Part shown: positions 24,295 to 36,128 of the stretch, one piece after another
How the letters are laid out: the number at the start of each line of letters is the position of its first letter
How positions within the stretch are numbered: the first letter of the stretch is position 1
Origin: Lithospermum erythrorhizon
Lineage: Eukaryota > Streptophyta > Magnoliopsida > Boraginales > Boraginaceae
Length of the DNA stretch: 64,000 bases
Direction of reading: 5' to 3'
Assembly: GCA_019722365.1 (NCBI GenBank)
Contig: JADFUC010002313.1
Location: 620,001 to 684,000 of the forward strand
Made by a program: the position numbers and the translations under genes
Notes under the pieces: model-generated
What the model was told of the DNA's origin: nothing
Seen by the model: the letters and a program-made list of their open reading frames with translations, nothing else
Database searches by the model: none

Positions 24295-25178
24295 CATATA
24301 TGGAATTTAAACTATATGGGGAAGCATTAAAAATATTTTACGTAATTATAATAAATACATGGCTTTTTCTTTATTGTGTACCCATCGTTCCCCCTAAAAC
24401 ACTCTCTGACTTTTCATACGTAGCGAATTTAACCTTTATTGTGTCTCGCTTCTCACGGAAGTTTACTAAAATTTTTACAGAACTTTTCTCGCTACAACAT
24501 TTTTATTGACACACTCACTTTTTCCAAACCATGCCCTTCCCCACTAAACTTCCTGAGCAATGATTTTTTCTTTGGCAGCTGCCTTTTCTGCTGAACACAC
24601 AAATCAAAGAATTTTTTCTTTGTACCTACCGTACCTATCCCTCCACGAATCCCCCACAAGCTTTTCTGCTTGAGCTTTGCTTGATGTCGAAGAAGAATTG
24701 GTGGTTGGTGAAAGACTAGGAAGAAAGACCAGGGGGGCCTAGGAGTGAGATGTAATCAGAAAAAAAAATTGTGGTTGAATCGAAGTTCGAGCCAGTTGGA
24801 GGGGTGGGGGGTAGGAAATGGGTGGGGGTGTGTGTCGAAAAAATAAATTTATGGTTGGTGAAGTTCAAGAAGAAAAGTTTAAGGGGAGGAATGTAGAGAG
24901 GATAATTGGGAGTGTCACTTTATTATAATGATGTAAAATATTTTAAATGTGCCGCTATACTTTAGTGTAGTGAGGGACAAAATAGTCATTTAAGTTTTTT
25001 AGCTGAAAAAATAGATTTTAAATGTGAAAAAATGGGATGAGGGGGCAGTTGAGACAAGATGGAAAGTATAGAAATGGCTAAAAGATAGAAAGTCTGAGGA
25101 AGCGAGAGTAAATGAGATCGCAAAGTTAAGGGGTAAGTGAACATAAGCATAGTTCAAGGGGCAAGCGGCAAATTAGTC
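24295..25178. mobile_element. Long-inverted-repeat (MULE-like) element, left end truncated
   Basis: The right end runs outward as catagttcaaggggcaagcg then gcaaattagtc (25147-25178). Read inward as reverse complement, it matches the left arms of the elements starting at 34839 and, more weakly, 51181. An inner arm block (aaatattttacgtaattata, about 24330-24350) recurs in inverted form at about 24920-24960. The outermost left arm is missing, since no gccgcttgcccc-like word is found before 24295. The interior holds T-rich and G-rich strings but no transposase. Confidence 0.55.
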
Positions 25179-26867
25179 TATAATCAAAACATAAAAGTGT
25201 GAGTTGTGTTCTTGGAATTTTTCGCATTAATTCTTATATTATGTATTATAATATTTTACATTGATTGAAAAATATGTTTAAAATTTTAAAAGAATGCTCA
25301 CATAACGATTGATAAGCTATGAAGTCCTAATTTTTTTGCCTAAAAGATTCTATAATAGTAGTATAATTTGGAATTATCTCTTCTCTTTAATATAATACGA
25401 TAATTTTACCACTTTCATACATATGCTAGGTAACATATGTTATTCAATCTTTAGTTTTAATTCTTATAAAAAAAATATAAACATATCAACCAACGGTAAG
25501 TGTTTGTTATAATATTACTTCCTTTGATTTTTTAATTTTATCAAAATAACCAGTAAATTACATTTTAATGGAATGAATTAGTCTACTCATACTAAAAATT
25601 TTTGTATGATAATTATTCAATTACAAATTTAAAATAATTTTCTATCAAAATTACTATTAAGATTATATATCTAAATTATTATGTGATATTTTATATTACA
25701 TTTCAACAATTGAAATAAAGAGTGGCCAAGTCACATGTCTAATACTCTCGTTTCTAATAGATTTATCAATCATCTAAATTTAGAGTTTTTCTGATTAAAT
25801 GTTAAATTCAAATATTTTTATTTTTTTGTATAATATTTGGTGAAAATCAAATAATAATATTTTCAATGTACTTTAATATTGATATTAAATTTTATTCAAA
25901 TCAAAATTATATTTATCAATGAAGGAGTAAAAGTTTATCAATTTGGAGCACTTAAATCAAACATGACAATCATTTAGTATGTAGTGAGTAATAGATTTTG
26001 ATATTTTATTTCAGAAATTTAATTTTTTTTATTATCATATATATAACATATTAGTTTTTATGCTTAAACAAAAATATCTTTATCTATAAACTATAGATGT
26101 AATAATTAATTAGAGGTTGAATTCAATATATGAAAGAAAATTTAAAAAAAAATTCAATCTTCACTATTTAATATTGATTAGTAATTAGCAAACTAAGTAA
26201 GAGTATATTGTCATAATAATACTTATATTAGTTGTTATTCTATATGAAATATACTTCATCGATATTATGGTCTAAAAAATACATGCATGAATAATATGTA
26301 TATTATAGGTATATAATCTACTTTTTATTGATGAATATTCGATGTCTGAAATCAAATATCATAAATGCTTATTTGAATGGGCTTTGTTGTGACCTTTTAT
26401 ATTAAAGTTGTTATTTATCAAAATTTTAAAAGTTTTTCACATATCAAGTAATATAAATCACATATATCTTATTGAGGTTTAGCTTTTTATTAAAAATTAT
26501 TGCTGAATACTAATTTTTAAGAAAGGTATGTAAATGCTATTCGAATTTGATTTTATTATAATTCGTTTGGAGTATTTCACATCCGAACAAGACATTTAAT
26601 GTGTGACCTCTTTGGCTGTTTTGTTTGGCTAAAATTGAGAGAAGTTCATAAAAAAGCTTGATATTATTAAGTTGTGTGCAAATATTAGTGAGTCAATCAT
26701 CAATTAAAATATGTTAAAATGAATACATAAAATAAGCTTGAATATTTGAGATTATGAGTAATTTATACTCACCAAATCGATTGAAATGTTTTTAGCAGTA
26801 AATAAATAACATAAAGGTGTATTTTTTTTATTAAAGAAGAGAAAAGTGATGTTTTTCTAACAATATA
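25179..26867. other. Very AT-rich intergenic sequence
   Basis: No gene found. About 25519-25929 may be an old Stowaway-like element: the left end acttcctttgattt faces the right end tcaatgaaggagta. The ends match only loosely. Confidence 0.35.
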
Positions 26868-27088
26868 CTTCCTCAGATTCACTTTAATTGTCGTTTGAGC
26901 TTTTTGAAATTGAGCTTTGTGAAATGATTAATGCTTATTTAATATAAAATTTATATAATTGGATTAGGTCTTTTAAAATCGTTCACAATATCAATTTTTA
27001 TTTTTTTTAATAATATAATTAAAGGATGAAGATTAAAGATTTAATACCGATAATGTGAAAAATTAAATTAAAATGGATTGGAGGGGAG
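26868..27088. mobile_element. Stowaway-like MITE
   Basis: About 221 bp flanked by TA on both sides (26866-26867 and 27089-27090). The left end cttcctcagattcactttaa pairs with the reverse complement of the right end (ctcccctccaatccatttta). TA targets and CTCCCTCC-type ends are typical of Tc1/mariner-derived Stowaway MITEs. There is no coding capacity. Confidence 0.7.
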
Positions 27089-27435
27089 TATAAAAATTAC
27101 ATAATGTGCATTCTTTTATTAAATCTTGAAAATAAAAAATAGTATGGTAACAAAAGCTTTAAATACATTATTAAATTATATTATTAAAAAATTATAAATG
27201 ATCATATAACTATGAATAAAAATGAATTATAATATAAATCAAAAATATAATTTATAAATTTACGTAAATAGTTAATTATTTTATTTATTATATCAGTTTA
27301 AATGTTTGAAAAATAAAACACGTATATTTTACTAATTCGATATAAGTATGGAAGGAGTCTGAAGTTTTTATTAGTTAAATGTTTGATTATTTCAAAAAAT
27401 TAATGACATATTATCATTTGATACATATATTTATG

Positions 27436-27601
27436 ATCGGGATTTACACCTCAGCTGGTATACATACACCTAAATAGTGTAGTAGTTGGGGGTGAAATGA
27501 TTATTTTTCCAAGTATAATAGTTGAGAAAATTTCATTAAGGACAAAATTATTATTTTACTAACAAAAACATTATTTGGGTGTGTGTATAGTGTTGCCCGA
27601 T
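27436..27601. repeat. Short inverted-repeat element (MITE-like)
   Basis: The left end atcgggatttacacc and a 'tatacatacacctaaata' block recur, inverted, at the right end as tatttgggtgtgtgtata then gcccgat. Total about 166 bp. Its superfamily is unclear. Confidence 0.5.
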
Positions 27602-28157
27602 TTACACATAGATTATCGGTGATATAACACCCACTAAATTATGTTAACGTAACCAAAAGAATCAATTTGTCCTTCATATCATATAATCGGACCCCCACCA
27701 CTCACCCCCATTTAGACACTTGAGAGACAGAAAGAGACTCAAATCGTTTTAAGACAGTGAGGACTGAGGTGATCTCTTCCCTCTTGCCCCATTCCAGGAT
27801 ATTGTTGTCTTCTTTTGTAGTATTTGATGATTCTTTTTTTCTTGTTGCTTTTATATTTTCACTGATAAAGTGAATTATTTTTCTGAGATAGAAAAGTTGG
27901 ACTGCAATATTTTGTTTCTTCCTATTTCTGGAGTTAAAGGAGTAACCTTTTTAACTCCAAAAAATATTTGTACTTTTAAAACAGGTAACAAATCGAGGCA
28001 TGTTAATGATTATTTCATTTTTTTCTGGATTTTCTTTGTTTTAGATAATGATGCCTCATAAATTGGCAGCAGAAAACATGTAAGGATGCAAGGGGGCAGG
28101 ACCACGTACTCCTAAACATCTGCAGCAAGAATAGTTATGTAGTCATGTAGCCATCAT
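27602..28157. other. Intergenic sequence, nothing recognised
   Basis: A C/T- and A/G-rich patch at about 27690-27800 looks like a 5' leader, but no matching coding region follows. The 63-codon frame at 27870 has no family signature. Confidence 0.3.
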
Positions 28158-28249
28158 ATACTCCGTATTAAACTAATGAGTTCTATAGTGCAATTTGAAT
28201 CTTGAGGTCGTAAACGTTACCCTTCAACTTGTTATATTATACGGAGTAT
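28158..28249. mobile_element. Short MITE with ctccgta ends
   Basis: A perfect 11-bp inverted repeat, atactccgtat (28158-28168) and atacggagtat (28239-28249), encloses 70 bp. Single copies of the same word are scattered elsewhere (about 23493, 37199, 37272, 42094 and 63789), showing a dispersed family. Confidence 0.6.
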
Positions 28250-29073
28250 GAATTATGATTAAATGTACTGATGCATTTATCCGTTACACTATATATTCAC
28301 GCGCGTTATCCTTTAATTTACTTTTATATATGAATGAATATCCAAATGATTATCAAAAATTCAAAAGTCCTAGTCGATTCTCCCGATATCTACCCTTATA
28401 TATATAATGATTAAGGTAAAGTTTTTGTCGTCTACGTATTTTATTGATTGCCAAAAATACCCCTCAAGCATAACTCCAGCCAATAGACACTCTCATTGAT
28501 CTGTGTGAAATAATTCAGATACTTCACGAAAATATAAATAGCTATCGATAGTCGCCTCTGAAAATGTCTGCATTACCATCTCTTTATACTGAAAATGTTA
28601 GTTTAAGTCACTAAATCACCATATATTTACTTGCGAAAGCCATATATAATTTTTTCCGTTACTTCACTTGAGTATCAAACATCAAATATTCTGAGAAGAT
28701 ATGAGACTTGTTGGAGGTATGTATATAGTAAATTTGTATTGCAATTTATAACTCATCATTTGATATCCTAATAAGATGATAGGGAGATAAAATCGAGCAA
28801 TCACCACTATCGATTAAATTTTGGTGATAATTTACTTGTTTTTAAGTTTGTATTTATTTCATAAAATGGATATATTATTCTACGATTCAAAAGATAAATT
28901 ATTATAAATTACAATTGATTTGATCTGAGGGCGTGCACCGACTAGTTGTTTTTAACTACTTGCGAAATTGCTTAATTCCCAAAACATTTCACAAAAATGA
29001 TTGAAGGATTCTTCAACTTAGAAACTTCCTCATTTACTTCTCAAATCTTGCCATATCACCTTCTTAATTATTA
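28250..29073. other. Intergenic sequence, nothing recognised
   Basis: AT-rich, with no open frame of interest and no bounded repeat between two MITEs. Confidence 0.35.
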
Positions 29074-29353
29074 CTCCCTCCATTTATTATAGTTATCATA
29101 TTTTAGTCAAAAAAAATTATTTTTTATAATTGTCGTTTAGTCAAAAAGTATTTTTATAGTTGTCGTTTAGCATAATAAATAGTATTTTACATTTTCAATT
29201 TACTTTTGACTATTTTTCTCTTTAAATAAATAACCAACTAATGATATTGTTTTTAATTGATTGTCATTCTACATTTTCAATATATTTTTTTGGCCCACTT
29301 TTATTTTCTAATTTATGTATAAATATTCGCGATAATTAAAAAAATGAAAGGAG
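29074..29353. mobile_element. Stowaway-like MITE
   Basis: About 280 bp, starting ctccctccatttattatag and ending with aaaaaaatgaaaggag. TA dinucleotides flank it at 29072-29073 and 29354-29355. The repeated word 'tagttgtcgtttag' occurs twice inside (about 29118-29170), suggesting an internal duplication. Confidence 0.75.
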
Positions 29354-29734
29354 TAGCAAGCATATTGTTCATATATTTATGACACAAACTAAATAATAAG
29401 TATTGTAATTACATTACACACAATCACTTAAAATTCGCTCATTCAATATGGCATTGATGGCATATGCTGCCGTTGAGCCAACCTCACTAGTCACTACCTT
29501 GGCGGGCTCAGTCTTTTACTCAATCGATTTCATGCTCTTAATTGCTTCTTTTACGTTCATGATAATAAAGATGCTACTTTCGATGCGTAAACTCAAGCTG
29601 AGTAAAGAGGCTTGAATCTGGCACCTCAGCGTAAAGTGACATAATCTAAATATTGAGTGATTTAAGGGGAAATTCAAAGGAGTCTCTGATCAGGTGGGGC
29701 AACGTCGCCGCTCAATTTCATAACATGTGTAGGG
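29354..29734. other. Intergenic sequence with a short unassigned open frame
   Basis: An ATG at about 29448 opens a 55-codon frame ending near 29616, with a hydrophobic middle. No family is recognised. It may be a fragment of a coding exon, but nothing around it supports a gene. Confidence 0.25.
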
Positions 29735-29739
29735 ATATG

Positions 29740-30479
29740 TGTTGGTGTTTGGTGTTGGCTAGTTATTTTTGTTGTTCTTGATTTTGAAACTAAGTGCAGG
29801 AATATATATTTTCGGGATTTTGCTTGGAGTATTTCTCAAACCGCTAGAAGATTATATGGTAATAACTTGAGTATTCCCAACAACAGATTGAATTTGCATA
29901 TATGGAAAGTATTATTTATGGAAGATATTTCATACTATGTTTGGTGTTCCTACTCTATATAAGAGTTGCCTTTATGATCTGAATTATCTGTGGCTCAATA
30001 CATAATAATAATAATTTCTACGTTTAAGAGTGAGCTAAAAAGATTTGAGGTGCTATTTTTTGTAGGTTGAATGTGTTAGATGAATTCTCTAAACTTCTAA
30101 GCAGATATACGATTGTTTATGACACTCGTTATAACAATCATTGATTTTTTCATTAAGCTTATTTGAGTTGTGAGGGATAGAAGTCGAGGGGAAATTTAAA
30201 CATTTGTAGTTTGGAGTAGAATATGAGGTGTTAAGGGAAGATAAGTCCTTATTTGTAATATCACCGATATGCGTTGTAAAATCCTTCAGCGGGCAAGGCG
30301 CCCCAGGACCAGGTGCTACGTTGGCGCAGGCGGGTTACCATCTTTGTGTCTTTAATTTCTGCGCTGTTATTTCTATTTTGTTGTCTGTCCGGTTGTGCGT
30401 CGATCAGAGTGTTATTGACTGTTAGTCTAACAGCGCGTTCGCTTAAAATCTATTTACCTTGAGGTTCACAGAACTTTCA
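29740..30479 (+). repeat. 5' LTR of the gag-only element
   Basis: 740 bp. Begins TGTTGGTGTTTGG and ends gaactttca, directly before the spacer and primer-binding site. Confidence 0.88.
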
Positions 30480-30481
30480 AT

Positions 30482-30493
30482 TGGTATCGGGCG
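30482..30493 (+). other. Primer-binding site of the gag-only element
   Basis: tggtatcgggcg lies 2 bp downstream of the 5' LTR. It agrees with the copia consensus TGGTATCAGAGC at 9 of 12 positions. Confidence 0.75.
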
Positions 30494-30535
30494 GGCACCA
30501 CAATGCAGTGAGATCATTGTAATTTGTGTGTGAGA

Positions 30536-31115
30536 TGGAAGGAAGTACAAAGTCGTCCCCCACAACTTGATGGGTCAAATTATGCATGTGGGAGAGTAGT
30601 GATGATGAAGAGATTCTTATTGAAGGATTAGTTGAGAGAGCGGTACAAGCGATTGTTAGACTATTGTACCAAGTTGCAAGGTGATACGAAGGTACAAAGA
30701 AAGAAAATAGAATTCTTATTGATGAAAAATAAGATGTTAAGTGTCAACTACGAGATTAAAGGAGAATGTTGAGAAATTATCCATTGAATTAGAATCCATG
30801 AGAAAAATGCATAAGGTATGTTGGATGCAGGACTTCGAAGCTGGAAGCGAAATTCTTTCTGCGGGTCGATCTCGAAATGACCATACGAGGTGTGGGATAT
30901 GTTCTTTGGAGGTATTTTAAAGAATCAAAGTTTGTTCGGTACAAAGTTGAGAATCTCAATTTGTTATGCAATAGCAATTTGTACGACAATTAATTCGTTC
31001 CCATGCTAATGCATTACCCAAGAACAAAAAGAAGAAGAAATGGGTTTGTCATCATTGTGGAAAGAAGGGTCACATAAGACCATATTGCTATAAGCTCTAC
31101 GGTAGGAGCATTCAT
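30536..31115 (+). pseudogene. Copia-type gag remnant with CCHC zinc knuckle
   Basis: The plus strand starts with an ATG at 30536 (MEGSTKSS) and a LDGSNYA-like block (about 30570-30590), the usual start of plant copia gag. A basic, coiled-coil-like stretch follows (about 30660-30810). Near 31030-31075 comes a zinc knuckle with the spacing C-X2-C-X4-H-X4-C (CHHCGKKGHIRPYC). Frame shifts and stops interrupt the reading, so I call it a remnant. After the knuckle, to about 31515, there are short open frames that I cannot assign. Confidence 0.78.
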
Positions 31116-31568
31116 CAACATGGTCCGATTCCTCATGTTCCAGATTCTAAATATTCCCACGTATTCCAAAATTAAAGTTAGCAAATGCGTAAGGAATGGA
31201 GGATCAAAAGTGCGAAGATACGGTGTAGCTTCGACAATGGAAGATCAAGAACGATTATCGAGAGGTAATTCTTGTGTTGCTAAGCATAAAGTGTGGAGGA
31301 TCAAAGCGGGATTTATTATTAAAAGAAAAAAATTTGAAGCCAATGTTGTCTATGTCGGATGTACATGTTCATGATGAACTGGAGATGTGTGGAGCCAATG
31401 GTCAGGCCGGAGGTTCTACTAGTGTTAAGCACTCGTGTGATACTAATGAATTAAAAAATTCTTCTTTTGTCGTACGCTGGATTGACTTTTTGAGGCAAAA
31501 AGGGGGAGAGATGTGATTAAGGGGGAGTATGTGTTTTGCCAACAAAAATATCAGCCAAAGGGGGAGTT

Positions 31569-32315
31569 TGTTGGTGTTTTGGTGTTGGCTAGCTATTTTT
31601 GTTGCTGCTGATTTTGGTAAGTTCTGGAATATATATTTTCGGGATTTTAGCGAATACTTTACCAGTATGAAGGCCCATATGGTAATAACTTGAAGTATTC
31701 CCCAATGAAACATATGTAAGAAGATTGAGATTTGCATATATGGAAAGTATTATTATTTATGGAAAGATATTTCCATATATGTTTGAGTGTTCACTACTCA
31801 CATATAAGAGTTGCTGCGGATCTGAATTATACATCCCTTCATACATAATAATTCTCTACGTTTTTAAGAGTGAGTGAAAAGATTTGAGAGATTGTATTTT
31901 TGTAGGTTGAATATGTTAGAAGAATTCTCTAAACTTCTACGATTGCTTATGACACTACGTTATAACAATCATTGAGAGTTTTCATTGTAAACACTGAGTT
32001 GTGAGGGATAGAAGTCAGGGGGAGCCTAGACTCGTTTACTAGTTTGGAGTAGAATAGGGCGTTCGAGGAAGATAAGTCCTTATTTGTAATATCTCAATAT
32101 CATAGTAAAATCGCTTATTTGGGCAAAAGGCTGTACGGACTAGGTGCTACATTAGCGGGCCCCAGGTCTGCGTCTTTGTGTCTTTTAATTTACGCACTAT
32201 TTATTTACATTTATTGTACATCGGTTGTCTTTGTCAATCACGAGTGTTATTATTTGTTAGTCAACGGCGCGTTAAAATAATCCCATTCGCCTTGACGAGA
32301 TTTCACGAACTTTCA
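31569..32315 (+). repeat. 3' LTR of the gag-only element
   Basis: 747 bp, the partner of 29740-30479. Preceded by a polypurine tract at about 31556-31566 and followed directly by the atatg target copy. Confidence 0.88.
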
Positions 32316-32320
32316 ATATG

Positions 32321-32875
32321 GATAGTATAGTACCTTTAATTTGAGGTTTCATAACTTTTATAATGATAAAGATAATATAGGAATGGTACTGTCCTTTTTG
32401 TTCCCAACATCGTAATCTTACAGGTACGATGCAGCTTACATCTTTGATTTTGAAATCAATGAAAGCATCATGATAATTAATTAATTGTTAGACACAACCC
32501 ATAATTTTTATATTGGAGGCGAAACATTTATTATAAGACCAACAGGAAGAAAAAAATGTTGGGAGTGGATGTAGACGATATTTTAGACATTTTGCTATGA
32601 TAAAGCTTAAAGACTCATAATTTATCGTAATAAATCTGTATATGTCGATACATTATTAAGAATATAATTGCATTTGCCACTTCCAATCAATCAATTTAAC
32701 AAATACACCAATGCATTATTGTATTATGTACAAATTCTGTCATTACATGGAAAAAAACAAGAAAAACTTATGGTATTAACCTCACATGATGATAAAGGCA
32801 AGTGAAGGAGAACCAACAAAATTGTTACACGAAAACATAACTAGCCTTAATACATATTTCCCACCAAACCTAACA
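32321..32875. other. 3' flank of the OVATE family gene
   Basis: AT-rich sequence. The part nearest 32875 should be the 3' UTR of the minus-strand OVATE gene. Nothing else was recognised. Confidence 0.4.
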
Positions 32876-33727
32876 TTAAACATTGGACAAATTCAATGGT
32901 GATGATGTAGAAGCATCTCCAACTGATTTATCAATCTCATCCTCAGATTCCATCAATGAAGATAAACATGGACTTGTAGAAGAAGCAGAAGAATAAAAAG
33001 ATAAAGGAGAAGTAAAAGAATGACCACCACCACCACCGCCACCACCTATACTACTACTAGAACAACAACAATGATCATCACTAGAAGTGGATGGACTTAA
33101 ATAATCTGTATTTCTTGAAGAAGAAAACTCAAGACCAACCAATAAATCCACAAAAGCTCCAACAATATATCCATGATTGCTTTTGTGGTTGACTTTTAAG
33201 TAGCAAGCCAAAAGTTCTTCAAGAAAATCCCAATTATCCTTGAATAATGACCCATGATTTGCTTCCATCATTTCTTCCATTGATGTTCTAAAGTCAACAA
33301 AAGGGTCTCTTGATTCCACCTCCATAGCCACACTTTCTTTGAACAAAGCTACACCATCATCATTAACAACTTTTTTATTACTAGCTTCTTCAAGAATTGA
33401 ACTTGTTTCACCTGATACTTCAAAAAAGAATCTCGCTGAGCTAAGCGCTTTAATTACCATATCTACAGAATCATCATCCTCGCCACAACCAGCTTCGTCG
33501 TTTCCATTTTCTTCTATGATGGTTTTTAAGGAAAATGATGAATATGAAGAATCTGGAGTGTTTATATAGGCAGTGTTCAAGCTGGTTTTGAACATGTCAG
33601 AACTGTTGTTATTAGCTCGAAAAGAGAGAGTTCTGGGATTGTTATTACAATTACTCCAAGGCCATATAGATGATGAAGATGAAAAAGATGAAGTTTCATT
33701 GGACTTAAAGACTAAAGGAAGTTTCAT
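32876..33727 (-). CDS. OVATE family protein (transcriptional repressor)
   Basis: Single-exon gene of 283 aa. The start chosen is the ATG at 33727 (MKLPLVFKS). This MKLP opening is typical of the OFP13/15/16/18 group, and the longer frame upstream (from 33817) adds a leader not seen in the family. The N-terminal half is serine-rich and low-complexity, with INTPDSSYSS and an acidic stretch. The OVATE (DUF623) domain is in the middle to C-terminal part: SVAMEVESRDPFVDFR, then SMEEMMEANH, WDFLEELLACYLKVN and IVGAFVDLLVGL. A poly-glycine run and a serine-rich tail follow. OVATE proteins are nuclear, plant-specific repressors that bind TALE homeodomain proteins and TONNEAU/TRM partners and affect organ shape. 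The family is certain. The exact orthologue is not. Confidence 0.94.
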   Translation of the reverse strand: MKLPLVFKSNETSSFSSSSSIWPWSNCNNNPRTLSFRANNNSSDMFKTSLNTAYINTPDSSYSSFSLKTIIEENGNDEAGCGEDDDSVDMVIKALSSARFFFEVSGETSSILEEASNKKVVNDDGVALFKESVAMEVESRDPFVDFRTSMEEMMEANHGSLFKDNWDFLEELLACYLKVNHKSNHGYIVGAFVDLLVGLEFSSSRNTDYLSPSTSSDDHCCCSSSSIGGGGGGGGHSFTSPLSFYSSASSTSPCLSSLMESEDEIDKSVGDASTSSPLNLSNV

Positions 33728-34649
33728 TTTCTTGTCAATTTTAGAGAGGTAAAGAGGGAGGTAACTGAGATGATGAACTAATAACTGAAACAATGGTTTT
33801 TGAAACTTTGAATGCAAATATGTAATCTTTCTTGTGGTTTTGTTGGATTGGATTCTTCTGAATTTTTATGTGTGTTATTATTTGTTATGGCAGCATTAAA
33901 GACAAGCTAAGGATTGAATGAGTAAATTTTAAAAATGTTGGCAGAAGTTAAATCATCAACACTAGGGGACTGCCACTGGTTTGTTTTATATTCGATCATA
34001 ATAGTTTACATATATGGTCGTACTTGCTTGTTTTTTTAATTAATATCTCAAAAATATATGATTATCTAAAAGAAATTTAGTTTTTTATGTTGATTGTTTG
34101 CATTTTTAATTAATATACTTTTTTACAAAACAATGTAATTTTTTATATTTCTAATTTAATATAGTTTTTCACTATCCCTTAATAAAGTATTTTTCATCTA
34201 AACAATCATTTATTTTGAAACGGAAAGAGTATGTTTCAATTTTAATTCAGAATGACAAAATTACGACAGATTTTTCTTAGGATAATTTATTTTATTTCAT
34301 CAATGCTTTTAGATTAGGATTCATGAAATTTAATGAGGTGATATTAAATAAAATATGATGAATGATAAAGTATTATAATAGGTTATATGATGTGATAATA
34401 CTTAACAAAATCCAAAACATACCTGCAAATTTTTTATGTATCCAATCATGCATGTACAATAATGTTGCAATCTAAAAATCATATAAACCAAGACATGAAA
34501 GTAGTTGGCATTTTGATATATTTTTATCAAATATTTATACCTCAATAATTATTTTAACAGCATTTTACAATTTTCATGTCAAAACATTAAGAACAAAGTA
34601 TTTAAATAAAACTAATTCATGATCAATGATTTTCTTTAATAACTAAATT
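33728..34649. other. 5' flank of the OVATE family gene
   Basis: Promoter and 5' UTR of the minus-strand OVATE gene are expected here. I can single out no defined site in this AT-rich DNA. Confidence 0.4.
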
Positions 34650-34788
34650 AAACCTCCAATCAACCACTAGGGTTAATTTAATGGCCACGAGATATTACTC
34701 ATATAATGAGGTTTCGGGATCGAATCTTTATAGTCACAAGGGCCGATTTTTTTTAAAAAATAAAAATAAAAATCAAACCTCCAATCAA
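34650..34788 (+). mobile_element. tRNA-derived SINE with 14-bp target duplication
   Basis: A 111-bp body (34664-34774) is flanked by a perfect 14-bp direct repeat, aaacctccaatcaa (34650-34663 and 34775-34788). It contains a B-box-like word, gggatcgaatc (34731-34741), near the tRNA promoter consensus GGTTCGANNCC. It ends in a T-rich then A-rich tail (about 34746-34772). A possible A box lies in ggttaatttaatggccacg (34671-34689). This is the structure of an RNA polymerase III-derived retroposon. Confidence 0.85.
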
Positions 34789-35653
34789 ATTTGAATAATG
34801 GAGTTAGTATAAGCTTGATATCATATTTGTTTTTAAAAGGCTAATTAGCCGTTTGCCCGAACTATGTGTCGGCGTTCACTTTGTCTTAGAACTCTAGATA
34901 TTGTCGGGTTTGTCCCATGTACTTTCTATCGTTTTCAAGCACCTTTATCTTTAAATGCTTATGCCATTGCCCTCGTCCTTTATCAGCTAAAAAAGCCTCC
35001 TCATCTTAGTTGTAATAAAATAAATGTTTGTCACTGTAGCTAAATAAAATATAGAGGCCCAGCATTTTAAATATTTTTACGTAATTAAAATAGATGAGTA
35101 TGGGGGCGGGGCATGAAAGATCGAGAGAATGCAGGCGCTGACGAATCGCATAGTTCGGAGGCTTGAAACATGGCATCGTTCGAGGCGGCAGCTAGTGCTG
35201 CACAAATATACTCCATATTCACGATGTTATTTTCATTGCATCAATAAAATTGGAATTCATAGCACGTATTTAAATACTACGTTTAATTCTGGCTTTTTAA
35301 TTGTCGTTTTTTCAATTTTTCAAATACCCTACCTTAACCAAGCAATGATCTTTCTACCTAACATTATTTACTACTATAACTAATTCAAAACGTTATCTTA
35401 AATGATTGATAATGTGACATCGGCGGCACTCCTTAAAAGGTCTTAATTTCGACTCTTGTTGGAAACATATATATTCTAATTTAAAAAAAAAAAAAACTTC
35501 ATCTCATAAATACTCTGTTGTAAATAACATTTTTTTTTAAATATAAAGAAGTACAATGTGAAAAATTATTTGAATTCGCAAGTTAAAAATTTCAATCATT
35601 ATGGGAGTAACATTTTAAGTTGACTTGTATTTTGTAAACTTGGCACTGCTTAC

Positions 35654-35766
35654 TGAATAGGGGCTAAACCGTGAAACAGACAAACTCAAGAATATACCCA
35701 CAATCAATCCAAGACACATAATGAATGAATATTTACCTTTACTTTTTGGCGAGATAGCCTCACTCC
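35654..35766 (-). pseudogene. Exon-like fragment of an unrecognised gene (possible captured exon)
   Basis: A minus-strand open frame with GSEAISPKSKGKYSFIMC, then a hydrophobic run (LGLIVGIFLSLSV) and SRFSPYS. The edges look like splice sites: GTGAATCAG before and GTAAGC after the 113-nt stretch. It lies inside the inverted-repeat element at 34839-37158, so it may be a piece of host gene captured Pack-MULE style. I do not recognise the protein. The hydrophobic run could be a membrane anchor. It may still be chance. Confidence 0.25.
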
Positions 35767-36128
35767 CTGATTCACAGAACAAAAGGTTAATTAATGCGTT
35801 TTGTCTCATAATATCGTTTGTGTTGGGTTTTGCCCATAAACTATCAAGTTTGTGTTAAGTTTAAATTATGCGATCTTATCAGAACTTGCTTTCACGTCTT
35901 TTCTATCTTTCGAGGGCATGCGCTCTATACTTTCCATCTTATACTAAATGGCTCACCGTCAAATTTTTTCAGCTAAAAAGCCTCTTTCATCGGATTTACG
36001 ATCAAATGGTATTTTGTCTTTTCTTATTTCTATTTAAAATATAAGGGAGCACATTTTTAAATATTTTCACGTAATTAAAATAATCCTCCGCTGACCTACC
36101 CCTAAATACCATAAACTTTCACCAACAA

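Larger units (their letters stand above)
29735..32320 (+). mobile_element. Gag-only LTR retrotransposon (TR-GAG-like)
   Basis: The 5' LTR (29740-30479) and 3' LTR (31569-32315) both start TGTTGGTGTTT and end gaactttca. The 5-bp target duplication atatg flanks the element exactly (29735-29739 and 32316-32320). A primer-binding site tggtatcgggcg (30482-30493) resembles the Ty1/copia methionine-tRNA site TGGTATCAGAGC. A polypurine tract, aaagggggag, precedes the 3' LTR. The 1.09-kb interior encodes a copia-type gag remnant with a zinc knuckle. It has no recognisable integrase or reverse transcriptase. Such elements would depend on enzymes of a related full element. Confidence 0.92.

Noticed and set aside
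29448..29616. 55-codon frame beginning MALMAYAAVEP, considered as an NBS-LRR first exon
   Set aside because: Only the first few residues are suggestive. The rest does not fit, and no further exons are present.
33339..33569. Plus-strand frame opposite the OVATE gene
   Set aside because: It is a shadow of the minus-strand CDS, whose domain is clearly recognised.
33728..33817. Upstream ATG giving the OVATE protein 30 more residues
   Set aside because: Family members start with MKLP-like sequence at the second ATG, and the extension looks like leader sequence.
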